64,000 nucleotides of DNA from Bacteroidaceae bacterium (lineage in GTDB: Bacteria; Bacteroidota; Bacteroidia; Bacteroidales; Bacteroidaceae). The notes below the pieces were generated by a model that saw nothing but the letters and a program-made list of their open reading frames with translations, made no database searches and had not been told where the DNA came from. The stretch spans positions 17,772-81,771 of the forward strand of contig JAGAQH010000012.1 of assembly GCA_017622815.1 (NCBI GenBank), read 5' to 3'. How positions within the stretch are numbered: position 1 is the first letter of the stretch; every line of letters starts with the position of its first letter. A program made the position numbers and the translations under genes. Below are positions 55,227 to 64,000 of the stretch, piece by piece.

Positions 55227-56501
55227 ATGGACAAGATTGTCTTTGACTTAATCAGCGAAGAGCGTGCACGCCAGATGCGTGGCATAGAGCTTATCGCCAG
55301 CGAGAATTTCGTTTCTGACCAGGTAATGCAGGCCATGGGCAGCGTTCTTACCAACAAGTATGCCGAGGGTTATCCCGGCAAGCGCTACTATGGCGGTTGC
55401 CAGATTGTTGACCAGGTAGAGGAACTGGCCATTGAAAGAATCTGCAAACTGTTCGATGCAGAGTATGCCAACGTGCAGCCTCACTCAGGTGCCCAGGCAA
55501 ATGCTGCCGTATTCCTGGCATGCCTGAACCTTGGCGACACCTTCATGGGCCTCAACCTCGACCATGGCGGCCACCTGTCTCACGGTTCTGCGGTAAACAC
55601 CTCAGGTATCAACTACAAGCCCGTAGGCTACAACCTCAACAAGGAGACCGGCCGTGTGGATTACGACGAGATGGAGCGCCTGGCTCTGGAACACAAGCCC
55701 AAACTCATCGTGGGCGGCGGTTCTGCATATAGCCGTGAGTGGGACTATCGCCGCATGCGCGAGATTGCCGACAAGGTTGGCGCCATCCTGATGATAGACA
55801 TGGCTCACCCCGCAGGCCTCATTGCCGCAGGCCTTCTGGAGAACCCCGTCAAGTATGCCCACATCGTAACCTCCACCACCCACAAGACCCTGCGCGGTCC
55901 CCGTGGCGGTATCATCCTGATGGGCAAGGATTTCCCCAACCCCTGGGGCAAGACCACTCCCAAGGGCGAGGTGAAGATGATGTCTGCACTGCTCAACAGC
56001 GCCGTATTCCCTGGCACACAGGGCGGTCCTCTGGAGCATGTGATTGCTGCCAAGGCAGTAGCATTCGGCGAGGCACTCGACCCCAAGTTCCGCGAGTATG
56101 CCGCTCAGGTGAAGAAGAATGCCGCAGTGCTGGCAGACGAGTTGCAGAAGCGCGGCTTCTACATTGTCAGCGGCGGTACCGACAACCACTCCATGCTGGT
56201 GGATCTGCGTACCAAGTACCCCGAACTGACCGGTAAGGTTGCAGAAAAGGCTCTCGTTGCCGCCGACATTACCGCCAACAAGAACATGGTTCCCTTCGAC
56301 AGCCGTTCTGCCTTCCAGACCTCCGGTATCCGCCTGGGCACACCTGCCATCACCACACGTGGTGTCAAGGAGGACATGATGGCCGTTATCGCCGCTCTGA
56401 TTGAGCGTGTGCTCAACGACCCCGAGAACGAGGAGAACATCGCCACCGTTCGCGCCGAGGTCAATGCCATGATGGCAGAATATCCCCTCTTTGCCTGGTA
56501 A
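55227..56501 (+). CDS. glyA: Serine hydroxymethyltransferase
   Basis: 424 residues. It interconverts serine and glycine, charging tetrahydrofolate with a one-carbon unit. [14 protein letters not shown] and [16 protein letters not shown] at the N-terminus, [10 protein letters not shown]-like [13 protein letters not shown], and [15 protein letters not shown] (PLP-binding Lys) are diagnostic. It is highly codon-biased, has its own promoter and a strong terminator, and converges on serB, which makes serine. Confidence 0.98.
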   Translation: MDKIVFDLISEERARQMRGIELIASENFVSDQVMQAMGSVLTNKYAEGYPGKRYYGGCQIVDQVEELAIERICKLFDAEYANVQPHSGAQANAAVFLACLNLGDTFMGLNLDHGGHLSHGSAVNTSGINYKPVGYNLNKETGRVDYDEMERLALEHKPKLIVGGGSAYSREWDYRRMREIADKVGAILMIDMAHPAGLIAAGLLENPVKYAHIVTSTTHKTLRGPRGGIILMGKDFPNPWGKTTPKGEVKMMSALLNSAVFPGTQGGPLEHVIAAKAVAFGEALDPKFREYAAQVKKNAAVLADELQKRGFYIVSGGTDNHSMLVDLRTKYPELTGKVAEKALVAADITANKNMVPFDSRSAFQTSGIRLGTPAITTRGVKEDMMAVIAALIERVLNDPENEENIATVRAEVNAMMAEYPLFAW

Positions 56502-56533
56502 ACCGACCGTCTGAAAGTCAATAATAGCACATG

Positions 56534-56567
56534 CGCCAATGTTCCCTCCCGGAACATTGGCGTTTTT
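56534..56567 (+). terminator. Terminator of glyA
   Basis: CGCCAATGTTCC (56534-56545) pairs with GGAACATTGGCG (56551-56562), followed by TTTTT. Confidence 0.93.
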
Positions 56568-56815
56568 GTTGGTGGTACGGATGCTACATGTCTTGTTTTT
56601 TCATAATCCTTCCTATAACCGTCAGGCGAGCAAATTCAAACAGAAGGGATTTGGCGCACACAGGTCTTACGAATACAGGCACTACCCTCCCCTTGCCATA
56701 TCACGAAGCAAACCACAAAGACCACAAACCGCTCTTTTACAAAGAAATAACATTCCTTACAGAAAACATTTTCCCTTCAGCACGACATCCTGTTGACCTC
56801 GTCGGCAACACGACA
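56568..56815. other. Non-coding gap after glyA
   Basis: About 250 bases. Open frames here have no start context or family likeness. Nothing recognised before the 23-base repeats begin. Confidence 0.4.
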
Positions 56816-56905
56816 CTCATGTCCTCCCGAGGACCTTGGCGAATCATCGGTGGTGACAAGGGCGAGTCATCGGTGGTGACAAGGCCTTGTTCTCCCGAGG
56901 ACAAA
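56816..56905. repeat. 23-base repeats, second locus
   Basis: Units with core GACAAGGGCGAGTCATCGGT at a 23-base period (about three units), plus CTCCCGAGGAC flanks on both sides. The family is the same as at 18136-18273. Both loci lie between convergent genes. Confidence 0.75.
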
Positions 56906-56938
56906 AACGCGTTCTCCACGATGAAGCCTACACAACGA

Positions 56939-56978
56939 CATTGCCCTTGGACGAAGACATTCTCGTCCAAGGGCAATG
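56939..56978. terminator. Perfect 16-base hairpin between repeats and serB
   Basis: CATTGCCCTTGGACGA (56939-56954) with its exact inverse (56963-56978), loop 8. The T run is incomplete (TCAAACTTTTTG on the plus strand) and absent on the minus strand, so its function as a terminator is uncertain. Confidence 0.5.
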
Positions 56979-57010
56979 TCAAACTTTTTGCATATTCTGG
57001 GCACACGGCA

Positions 57011-58240
57011 CTACTGTGCCTTGGCATCCAGATAACTGTCCTTGAAGCCCAGGAAGTACAGGACTCCGTCCAAACCTATGGTGTTTATGGACTGGCGTGC
57101 ATTGGCCACTACACGGGGCTTGGCATGGAATGCTATTCCCAGTCCTGCCGCGGCAAGCATGGGCAAGTCGTTTGCACCGTCGCCCACGGCAATGGTCTGT
57201 TCCATGTCCACCTTCTCCACCTGCGCTATGAGGCGAAGCAGTTCTGCCTTGCGCTTGCCGTCTACCACCTCGCCGACATAGTTGCCTGTCAGGTGTCCTG
57301 TCTCGTCCACCTCCAGTTCGTTGGCATAGACATAGTCGATGCCGTACTTCTTCTGTATGTATTCCCCGAAATAGGTAAATCCGCCGGAGAGGATGGCAAT
57401 CTTATAACCATAACTCTTCAGTACATACATGAGCCTGTCCACACCTTCCGTGAAGGGCAGGTTTTCCGCTATGTCCTGCATCACACTCACATCAAGACCT
57501 TTGAGCAACTGGCACCTGCGTCTGAATGACTCGCAGAAATCTATCTCGCCGCGCATGGCCTGTTCCGTGATGGCGGCAACCTCGTCATACACACCATGAC
57601 GGCGTGCCAGTTCGTCTATAACCTCTGCCTGAATGAGGGTGGAATCCATATCGAAGCAGATCAGGCGGCGCATTCTGCGGTACATATTGTCGCGCTGGAA
57701 GGAGCAGTCTATTTCCATCTCGGCGGACAGGCGCAACAGGTCTGCCTGCATCTGCTCCCTATCGTGGGGAGTACCGCGCAAGGAGAATTGTATGCATGCA
57801 CGGGTCTTCTCTGCCGGACGCTCTATACTCTGTCTGCCCGACATGCGGCGTACCGCATCTATATTCAAGCCCTGCTTCACCACCAGATTGGTTACCGCAC
57901 CTATCTGGCGTGCCTCCAGCCTACGGCCAAGGATGGTGAGGATGTAGCGGTTCTTGCCCTGACGTGACACCCATGCCTCGTATTCTTCCATAGTGACAGG
58001 CGCGAACTTGATGTTGAAGCCCATCTCGCTAGTCTTGAAGAGCAATTCCTTCATTACACGGCCACTGCGCTCCTCATCCACCCTGATCAATATACCCAGA
58101 CTCAGAGTGGCATGTATCACAGCCTGGCCTATATCCTGAATATGGACATCGTGACCAGAAAGGATGTCCATTATCTCTGCGGTAAGTCCTGGACGATCAA
58201 CTCCCGTGATGCGTACCAGCATCAATTCTTCCTTATTCAT
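57011..58240 (-). CDS. serB: Phosphoserine phosphatase with two ACT-like domains
   Basis: 409 residues. Two regulatory ACT-like domains (about 5-80 with VRITGVDRPGLTAEIMDIL, and about 95-175) precede the HAD phosphatase (about 185-395) with CFDMDSTLIQ (nucleophile Asp), ILSGGF and VGDGANDLPML. It performs the last step of serine synthesis; the ACT domains probably sense serine. It follows the nuclease gene by 25 bases on the same strand. Confidence 0.96.
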   Translation of the reverse strand: MNKEELMLVRITGVDRPGLTAEIMDILSGHDVHIQDIGQAVIHATLSLGILIRVDEERSGRVMKELLFKTSEMGFNIKFAPVTMEEYEAWVSRQGKNRYILTILGRRLEARQIGAVTNLVVKQGLNIDAVRRMSGRQSIERPAEKTRACIQFSLRGTPHDREQMQADLLRLSAEMEIDCSFQRDNMYRRMRRLICFDMDSTLIQAEVIDELARRHGVYDEVAAITEQAMRGEIDFCESFRRRCQLLKGLDVSVMQDIAENLPFTEGVDRLMYVLKSYGYKIAILSGGFTYFGEYIQKKYGIDYVYANELEVDETGHLTGNYVGEVVDGKRKAELLRLIAQVEKVDMEQTIAVGDGANDLPMLAAAGLGIAFHAKPRVVANARQSINTIGLDGVLYFLGFKDSYLDAKAQ

Positions 58241-58265
58241 AATACTGCCTTTATTCTTCTGCCAA

Positions 58266-59045
58266 TCAGAATATTTTGTTCAATAAAAATGCAAGTCTCA
58301 ATCCGCCACGAAGCAACTGCTGTTCCACCACCGGGGTCCATCGTGCCAGATAATCGTAGGACAACTTTGACTGCTGGGGCGTGGATTCATAGACTTCCGT
58401 GGCTACGGCAAATGTCTCGCGTGCCCAGTCCTCTATCGTACCACGGCAGATTTCCTTTCTCTCGGCCCTGCGAAGACAGTCTGTCTCTGTGGCCCACTCC
58501 TCGTAACTCCACTTATGCCCTCTCTCCAACACATCCGTATCCCAAATGCCATGCAGGTTCTTCTCGTTACCGAAGAACACCACAGGCCAGAGATTGCCGC
58601 CCAAGTCGCTCTTGTGCCCCATGTGCATAGGCTGGTGCAAATCTCCCACCAGATGGACAAGCATCTTCAGAGCCACACGCTTGTCGTCCGTAGATGCCTT
58701 CTTGTCGGAAAGCACGTCTATCTGCCTGTATATGGCAGTGACCACGTCTCCCTGAGGTTCCAGTTCGGCGTCCTCGAAACGCACACCGGCATCAATGTTC
58801 TTGTAGTGCCAGGTCTTGGTATAGGCATACTCCGATGTGTGGCTGGCATTATCAAGCCAGTTACTCCAGTACACCATGCTCTTTCCCTCCAGTAGTTTCC
58901 TCACCGCCTTTCTGGCTCCCCTGTCCAGATGGCGCTCGGCTATCTCACATGTCACGTCATGACCTTTCTGTCCCCAGCCGTACACATCAGGCAACGCCAG
59001 AAACAGGGAAAGGACAAGAAACAATATACGATGCTGCTTTACCAT
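58266..59045 (-). CDS. S1/P1-type zinc nuclease, exported
   Basis: 259 residues. Signal peptide about 1-23 ending VYG; the mature N-terminus is WGQKGHDV, whose Trp and His are zinc ligands in S1/P1 nucleases. Further ligands lie in WHYKNIDAG, LVHLVGDLHQPMHMGH and NLHGIWDTD. It cleaves single-stranded DNA/RNA and 3'-nucleotides outside the cytoplasm, presumably for nucleotide scavenging. It lies between the M6 protease and serB genes, with 25 bases to serB. Confidence 0.94.
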   Translation of the reverse strand: MVKQHRILFLVLSLFLALPDVYGWGQKGHDVTCEIAERHLDRGARKAVRKLLEGKSMVYWSNWLDNASHTSEYAYTKTWHYKNIDAGVRFEDAELEPQGDVVTAIYRQIDVLSDKKASTDDKRVALKMLVHLVGDLHQPMHMGHKSDLGGNLWPVVFFGNEKNLHGIWDTDVLERGHKWSYEEWATETDCLRRAERKEICRGTIEDWARETFAVATEVYESTPQQSKLSYDYLARWTPVVEQQLLRGGLRLAFLLNKIF

Positions 59046-59124
59046 ACTTATGCTGAATTATAATATCCTTGACAAAATCACCTTCCGGTCTTGATATATG
59101 AAAGAAGCCTGAACGGCAACTCCG

Positions 59125-60792
59125 TCAGCGGCCAATGAAACCCTTTCTGCTCTTGCCAGACAACACATCACGAATGACGTACAGACCTCCGGGAAGCGTG
59201 GACATAGCGCCCTCCCTGCCTCTGAATATTTTCCTACCATCCATGGTGTATACATCCACAACAGCATCGCCTGCCGCGATGTTGCCGCAGAGGACATCCT
59301 CTATGCCAGTAGGCGTTCCTCCCATGAAGGAGAACGAGATGGTCTGCCTGGTGGCATCAAAGGCTATGTCTGTGATGGGCTTGTGCATCAGATAGGAACC
59401 GTCCGTATTGGGTGTGTTCAGTCGTGCGGCCGGGGCTATGCGGTCTCCTTCGGTACGTTCCTCGTCGGTAAGGGCATTGTTGCCTGCCAGTCCCCAATAT
59501 GCCAGGACTGATTCCTTTGGATTCAACGGCCACAGGTGACCGCGCAGTTCGGAGAAGTACTTGTCCATATCGTCCATCAGGTTGTCGCAGATTTCAAAAT
59601 GTCCGTTGGCGGGAACTATTGTCATGCGCTGGCGCGAGATATTGGTGTTCACTCTGTTTGATGACCAGGCCGATGCATCGTAGTCCACATGGTATATCAT
59701 CAGGCCGCTACCGAAGAGTTTGCACAGGCTCTGGCTCCAGGGGTCGTTGACGGTACGGTTTTCCAGAATGTAATACTCATTGCGGTTGGCATCGTTATAT
59801 ACTATATATGCCGAGCCGTCATCGCCCAAGGCCTTCATGCCTTCGATATAGGTGGGCTCCGACAATTCAACCAAAGACGTCCAGCCCATGAAGTTGCGCT
59901 CGTAGGCTGTGTATGGAGTGGGACGATAGCCGTCGTAGAAATATTCTCCGTAGTCCATCAGGCTCCAGTAGTCCATGCCGGGAGCCTTGTAGTTGATATC
60001 GTAGAAGTCGGGAAGACCAAGCATGTGGGATATTTCATGCACGTAAACACCGATGCCGTTCAACTTGGCATTGTTCTGGCCTCCCTGCGAGGTGTAATCC
60101 AGGCCAAGGAGTTCGGGGGCGACAAGTGCCGTAGCATAATTTACCCCATTTCGGGTAACGGCACCTGTCCAACAGGCAGGATGCATGCCTTCTTCGTCTC
60201 CAACATTGGCACCGCATCCGGTAAACACTATGATTACCCCGTCAACCTTTCCGTCTGCATCCGTATCAAGTTCGCTCAATCTGTCGGAAATCCTGACGGA
60301 AAGAGAGTCGAGAGCCTCGTTGCGGAATACGGTCCTGCCATTTGAGCCGTTCACATCACCATAGTAACTACGTTCCTTAGACATGGTGATGGGTTCGGTT
60401 ACTACAAACTCCGGAGAAAAGACGTCATTGCTCATGCCACGGAAATAGTCGGCAATGGAATAAGGGTTGTCGCCTGCACCAATACCCTTGCCGTTGAAAA
60501 AAGTGTCGAACACCTGCATCAGGGATTCGGTGTTATCGGCAACGGTGAACTGCACATCGGGGAACTGGGCCAGACAAACGACAATCTTCGGAGAGCCCGT
60601 TGCCCGCAAAGGAGCATTGGCCTGAACGGCAGAGGTATAGAAGGCAGAACGACCTTCGGCAATGCCCTCGTCCTGTACACAATGCCGTCTGTTTATGGGA
60701 ACTGTAGGCAATCCTTCTGTGCTGAACTCATGTGATTGGGCTTGGCAAAACATGCTGACCAGCAAGGCGGCCATGAAATGTACTGTTCTCAT
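59125..60792 (-). CDS. Secreted M6-family metalloprotease with C-terminal sorting domain
   Basis: 555 residues. Signal peptide about 1-19 (MRTVHFMAALLVSMFCQAQ). The catalytic region (about 65-400) has HEISHMLGLPDFYD, the zinc-binding HExxHxxGxxD motif, as in M6 (immune inhibitor A-like) peptidases. DTDADGKVDGVIIV is a Ca-binding-like loop. The last 70 residues (VVDVYTMDGRKIF, LPGGLYVIRD, KSRKGFIGR) resemble the type A C-terminal signal of the type IX secretion system, so it is probably released to the surface or medium. Upstream of the nuclease gene by 79 bases. Confidence 0.9.
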   Translation of the reverse strand: MRTVHFMAALLVSMFCQAQSHEFSTEGLPTVPINRRHCVQDEGIAEGRSAFYTSAVQANAPLRATGSPKIVVCLAQFPDVQFTVADNTESLMQVFDTFFNGKGIGAGDNPYSIADYFRGMSNDVFSPEFVVTEPITMSKERSYYGDVNGSNGRTVFRNEALDSLSVRISDRLSELDTDADGKVDGVIIVFTGCGANVGDEEGMHPACWTGAVTRNGVNYATALVAPELLGLDYTSQGGQNNAKLNGIGVYVHEISHMLGLPDFYDINYKAPGMDYWSLMDYGEYFYDGYRPTPYTAYERNFMGWTSLVELSEPTYIEGMKALGDDGSAYIVYNDANRNEYYILENRTVNDPWSQSLCKLFGSGLMIYHVDYDASAWSSNRVNTNISRQRMTIVPANGHFEICDNLMDDMDKYFSELRGHLWPLNPKESVLAYWGLAGNNALTDEERTEGDRIAPAARLNTPNTDGSYLMHKPITDIAFDATRQTISFSFMGGTPTGIEDVLCGNIAAGDAVVDVYTMDGRKIFRGREGAMSTLPGGLYVIRDVLSGKSRKGFIGR

Positions 60793-60928
60793 CTATGCGT
60801 ATGATATATTATATTATAAATAATGTGTAGTGTGCCTATATGCCGGCATAACGAGTACAAAGTTATGATTTTTAGGCGAACTCATCAAAAAAAAGCACAA
60901 AAAACTTCCGTAGTTCAACAAAAAGCCG

Positions 60929-60936
60929 TACATTTG
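60929..60936 (+). promoter_or_regulatory. -7 element of tRNA-Ala
   Basis: TACATTTG on the plus strand, 18 bases before the tRNA 5' end. Confidence 0.55.
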
Positions 60937-60954
60937 CAACGCAAAAAGCCAAAA

Positions 60955-61028
<74 letters not shown>

Positions 61029-61030
61029 CA

Positions 61031-61075
61031 AAAGAAGAAAGCGAATCTTTAAGGATTCGCTTTCTTCTTTTCTTG
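61031..61075. terminator. Bidirectional terminator between tRNA-Ala and the glucanotransferase gene
   Basis: Perfect stem AAAGAAGAAAGCGAATC / GATTCGCTTTCTTCTTT with a 6-base loop. T-rich on the plus strand (TTTTCTT) and on the minus strand. Confidence 0.85.
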
Positions 61076-61078
61076 TGC

Positions 61079-63823
61079 CTATGCACGGCCGCTTCGGTCT
61101 ATCATCATCCTGATCTTGTTGTTGAACACCTCGGCCTGCATCAGTTGCTCTATGGTAAGGTGCATACGGTAACGCCAATAGTGATTGGGATCGGCCGGTA
61201 TGTTTATGCGTTCCTGCTCTATGTTGTCCGAGCGCAACTCCTCGTCCATAGAGAGCCAGTCCTGCAGGGAGATAAGGCAGAGCATGGAGGGAGAGAAGAG
61301 ATGGCGGGCCACAACCTCTTCGCACAACCAGCCCGGCATAGTCTCCGGAGCACGGCCGTCCTTCTGCAACATTTCATTGAAATACTGCTGGCGACGCTCC
61401 TCGTCCTCCTGCCACCACATACGCAGAGTGGGCATGTCGTGGGTGAAGATTGTAACGACAGACATATAGGGGTTGTTCTCCAAACGTCCGAAACGCACAC
61501 CGAAATCCTTAGGCATGGACTGAATCTCCAAAGAGAGTATCCTCAGGCGGCTCATCACGGGTGCCACACAAGCCGGCACCATTCCCAGGTCTTCGGCACA
61601 ACAGAGCATCTGGGTTGCCTCCACGAGGGCCGGCAACTTCTTCATTGCCTCTGCTCCCCAGAATTCATTATGCCGGTAATAGTAGAAGTCCTCGTAGATG
61701 CGGTTGAATGCCTCACGTTCAGAGGCAGACAAGGACTCGTAGATAAAAGTCTTCTGTGCAGAGATACGAGGCACGAAACCGCCATCCAGCGGCAGGAATA
61801 GCACATTCTGCACCACCTTGCACAATGCGTCCCTGATGGTTCGGGCATGCGGATTGTCGTCCACATTGCCGAAATGGGCATATATCTGCTGCTCTGTGGC
61901 GAACTCATCGCGCAAGCCATACCAATCCGGACCCATGGCCTCGAGGAAACCGGAGCGCAGTTCTTCTACGTCTGCCTGCTCCTGCAACAAGGTACGAAGG
62001 AAGCGGTCCGTAATGTATGGCACGGTAAAGAACTTCTCGCGCCATTCCAGTCCGGCATGCTCTATCTCTTCTATGCTCAGGGGCAGACACGGCTCGAAGT
62101 GTCCGAGCAGTCCGCTTCTTGCGGATGTGGGAATTTCCCAGATACGGAAGAAGCCCAAGACATGATCTATGCGATATGCGTCGAAGTATTCTGCCATCTT
62201 GCGGAAACGCCGTATCCACCAGCGGTTGCCGTCCTGCTGCATACGTTTCCAGTTGTATGTGGGGAAGCCCCAGTTCTGGCCGTCTGCGCTGAAGTCATCG
62301 GGTGGCGCACCTGCCGAACCCTGCATATTGAAATACTCCGGTTCTGTCCATGCCTCCACGCTGGTACGCGATATGCCGATGGGTATATCACCCTTGAGCA
62401 GGACACCGTTGTTGCGTGCGTATGCCGTAACCTCTGCAAGTTGGGAGGAGAGCAAATACTGGACGTAGACATAGAATCCCACCTCGTGTGCCTTTTCCGA
62501 AGCATAGGCACGCACCTCCTTCTCGTCATACACGGAAAGCATGTGCCACGAAGGGAAGTAACTGGTTCCCTCCTCGTCCCTGCGATGACAGAACACGCTA
62601 TATGATATCAGCCACTCCTCGTTACGGCAGATGAAATCCTTACATGCCGGAGAGCCTAATACGGAAGCACCGTCCTGCTCATATAGCCTGTGCAGATAAC
62701 GCATCTTCATGTGGAAGGTACGTTCGTAATCAACCTGGGCCAAGGCATTCAGTTCCTCGCGCTCGCGATGATACTCCTGCATGAATGCTTCATCGGAAAC
62801 GTCAGGCAGTTGGCTGAGGTCCAGATACAGGGGATGCAGGGCATAGATGCTGATGGCATTGTACGGATAGCAATCCCTCCATGTGGATGTCTGCGTGGTG
62901 TCGTATATAGGCAACAACTGAATAACGCGCATGCCGGTCCTATTGGCCCAATCCACAAGCATATGCAGGTCGCCGAAGTCGCCAGCTCCCTGGCTATGAC
63001 TGCTGCGCAGGGAGAAGACAGGGATTACCACACCGGCCGTCTTCCAGTGCTCATCGGCCATGCGCAAACGACGGTCCCATATCACCTGTATGGTATTGGG
63101 GGGCAAATGCATGTTCTCTTTGGGGCCTTGGTAGGAAAAGGATTCAGCACCCAACTCCTCGGGAGCAAAGTTCTCCACCTTGGGAGAAACACGATTCTCG
63201 CCACCTTCCCACGCGATGAGGTCTCCGGTGTTCTCATCTATAACTACATATTTATATTCAAAAGGAAACTGCAGTCCTGTGGCACTCAGTGCCAGACACC
63301 ACTCATGGGTACCGCCGCGGCTCATCCTCATGGCACGCTCCGGCATCCACTCGCCCAACTGGGGCAGAGAACCCAGCAGGGCCAACTGCTGGCCTTTGAC
63401 CAACTGAGGTGCCTGCACGCGGAAAAGCAGTGTACGGTCGTAATATGTTATATCTGGGTCCTGTGCCAAGGTGCGTGCCACACAATGGCTGTAGGCGGAA
63501 GAGTACAGATGGCTGAGAATAGGTATCTCCTTCCAATAGTCATATAACAGGAAGGTCTTGTTCTGTTCATAAGGGAACGTTCTTGGCACTCCGCACCACT
63601 CCCTGCGCATCACCTCGTCACCGGCGGCAATGAAATAACTGTAACTGAAGGACAGGGCATCCTTCTCGTGAAGAACCATTTCCCCACTCCAGTTCACTCC
63701 GTCCTGGGTGTTCAACTGGTGCGTATGTATCAAATCGGCACCACGTCTGCGCCTCACCTTTATCTCAACACGGACATCCTGTCCCCATGCTGTAACGTAT
63801 TCAAGTTTGAATTGAAGTTTCAT
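61079..63823 (-). CDS. malQ: 4-alpha-glucanotransferase, DPE2-like (GH77 with two CBM20)
   Basis: 914 residues. Two starch-binding CBM20 modules (about 1-115 and 125-235: LLGSLPQLGEWMPERAMRM) precede a GH77 catalytic domain (about 260-905) with SHSQGAGDFGDL, YPYNAISIYALHPLYLDL, KGDIPIGISRTS, YDAYRIDHVLGFFRIWEIP (Asp nucleophile in RIDH) and CCAEDLGMVP, HDMPTLRMWW. Length and the inserted segment between catalytic motifs match plant DPE2 rather than the 500-residue MalQ. It transfers glucosyl units between maltose and glucans. It has its own promoter and terminator. Confidence 0.93.
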   Translation of the reverse strand: MKLQFKLEYVTAWGQDVRVEIKVRRRRGADLIHTHQLNTQDGVNWSGEMVLHEKDALSFSYSYFIAAGDEVMRREWCGVPRTFPYEQNKTFLLYDYWKEIPILSHLYSSAYSHCVARTLAQDPDITYYDRTLLFRVQAPQLVKGQQLALLGSLPQLGEWMPERAMRMSRGGTHEWCLALSATGLQFPFEYKYVVIDENTGDLIAWEGGENRVSPKVENFAPEELGAESFSYQGPKENMHLPPNTIQVIWDRRLRMADEHWKTAGVVIPVFSLRSSHSQGAGDFGDLHMLVDWANRTGMRVIQLLPIYDTTQTSTWRDCYPYNAISIYALHPLYLDLSQLPDVSDEAFMQEYHREREELNALAQVDYERTFHMKMRYLHRLYEQDGASVLGSPACKDFICRNEEWLISYSVFCHRRDEEGTSYFPSWHMLSVYDEKEVRAYASEKAHEVGFYVYVQYLLSSQLAEVTAYARNNGVLLKGDIPIGISRTSVEAWTEPEYFNMQGSAGAPPDDFSADGQNWGFPTYNWKRMQQDGNRWWIRRFRKMAEYFDAYRIDHVLGFFRIWEIPTSARSGLLGHFEPCLPLSIEEIEHAGLEWREKFFTVPYITDRFLRTLLQEQADVEELRSGFLEAMGPDWYGLRDEFATEQQIYAHFGNVDDNPHARTIRDALCKVVQNVLFLPLDGGFVPRISAQKTFIYESLSASEREAFNRIYEDFYYYRHNEFWGAEAMKKLPALVEATQMLCCAEDLGMVPACVAPVMSRLRILSLEIQSMPKDFGVRFGRLENNPYMSVVTIFTHDMPTLRMWWQEDEERRQQYFNEMLQKDGRAPETMPGWLCEEVVARHLFSPSMLCLISLQDWLSMDEELRSDNIEQERINIPADPNHYWRYRMHLTIEQLMQAEVFNNKIRMMIDRSGRA

Positions 63824-63863
63824 ATCGTTGGAATAGCGATGAATTTTCTATGTTTATTTGCCA

Positions 63864-63871
63864 CAAATATA
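63864..63871 (-). promoter_or_regulatory. -7 element of the glucanotransferase gene
   Basis: Minus-strand TATATTTG, 40 bases upstream of the ATG, preceded by a T-rich -33 region. Confidence 0.6.
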
Positions 63872-63904
63872 GAAAAAAAACAAGCATCTTCCAATAATAC
63901 CAAG

Positions 63905-63951
63905 CAAAAAAAGTCGGGCAAACATCTGGATGCTTCCGATGTTTGCCCGAC
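63905..63951 (-). terminator. Terminator of tRNA-Thr
   Basis: Perfect 14-base stem GTCGGGCAAACATC / GATGTTTGCCCGAC (63913-63926 with 63938-63951). On the minus strand it is followed by seven T. Confidence 0.92.
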
Positions 63952-63958
63952 ATGACTG

Positions 63959-64000
63959 AGCCACCTGCGGGACTCGAACCCGCGACCCACGCATTACGAA
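63959..64000 (-). tRNA. tRNA-Thr (anticodon CGT), 3' half
   Basis: Minus strand, 42 bases in the window. Acceptor 3' strand AGGTGGC, T arm GCGGG-TTCGAGT-CCCGC, variable GGGTC, anticodon stem TGCGT and a complete anticodon loop TTCGTAA ending at the window edge. Anticodon CGT, discriminator T. The 5' half lies outside. Confidence 0.85.

Noticed and set aside
56531-57529. 332-codon open frame on the plus strand
   Set aside because: It runs through a terminator and the 23-base repeats and then antisense through serB; no domain seen.

Overview
The window is chromosomal DNA from a member of the Bacteroidales, most likely a Prevotella-like relative. Four things point there: repeated -7 promoter elements of the form TAnnTTTG, many with 5' leaders of 20-60 nt; a eukaryote-type (GT3) glycogen synthase; BspA-type leucine-rich-repeat proteins; and HU-HIG, META, MORN and M6-protease families typical of the group. 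There is no phage, plasmid, integrase or rRNA operon. The content is mostly housekeeping metabolism, with short repeats scattered in the gaps and, in one case, inside a gene.

Layout. 0-2.2 kb: start of a glycogen debranching enzyme (minus), then a Crp/Fnr regulator and an internally shortened MiaA (plus). 2.3-5.1 kb: two BspA-like LRR proteins, one without an export signal and one surface lipoprotein, separated by a palindromic repeat. 5.4-7.2 kb: gapA and mscL, divergent. 7.7-14.5 kb (minus): a GH20 hexosaminidase, then a glycogen synthase-phosphorylase operon. 14.6-18 kb: a small exported protein, a Na/Ca antiporter, a lipoprotein and a TPR protein. 18.5-22.6 kb (minus): a FadL-type porin and an acyl-ligase/ACP/acyltransferase fusion, which together suggest uptake of external fatty acids into lipids. 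22.9-26.5 kb (plus): a META lipoprotein and a five-gene 2-oxoacid:ferredoxin oxidoreductase operon. 26.8-29.2 kb: an ECF sigma factor with a membrane partner, facing a PrsW-type protease. 29.2-31.3 kb (minus): pyrC and a Dpm1-like GT2. 31.5-32.3 kb: a frameshifted HU-HIG gene with a 22-bp repeat array in its upstream region. 32.6-36.1 kb: GH20 and GH97 enzymes. 36.3-39.9 kb: mfd carrying an in-frame repeat insertion. 40-47.6 kb (minus): an outer-membrane protein, a low-complexity exported protein, prmA, an FtsX/LolC-like permease, an aminotransferase and a membrane protein. 47.7-51 kb (minus): glgB with a histone-like tail, and a MORN protein. 51.2-55 kb (minus): PBP1a, pyrI, pyrB. 55.2-60.8 kb: glyA (plus), then serB, an S1/P1 nuclease and an M6 protease (minus). 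61-64 kb: tRNA-Ala(GGC), a DPE2-like 4-alpha-glucanotransferase, and the 3' half of tRNA-Thr(CGT) at the edge.

How it fits together. Debranching enzyme, synthase, phosphorylase, branching enzyme and DPE2-like transferase form a nearly complete cycle for storing and using glycogen, spread over 64 kb rather than held in one operon. Pyrimidine synthesis (pyrB, pyrI, pyrC) and serine/glycine metabolism (glyA, serB) are also represented. The most unusual signals are non-coding or coding-sequence oddities: the palindromic/heptamer insertion in mfd, the 22-bp iteron-like array near the HU gene, the +1 frameshift in that HU gene, the loss of about 60 residues from MiaA, and dispersed 7-, 9- and 23-bp repeat families.
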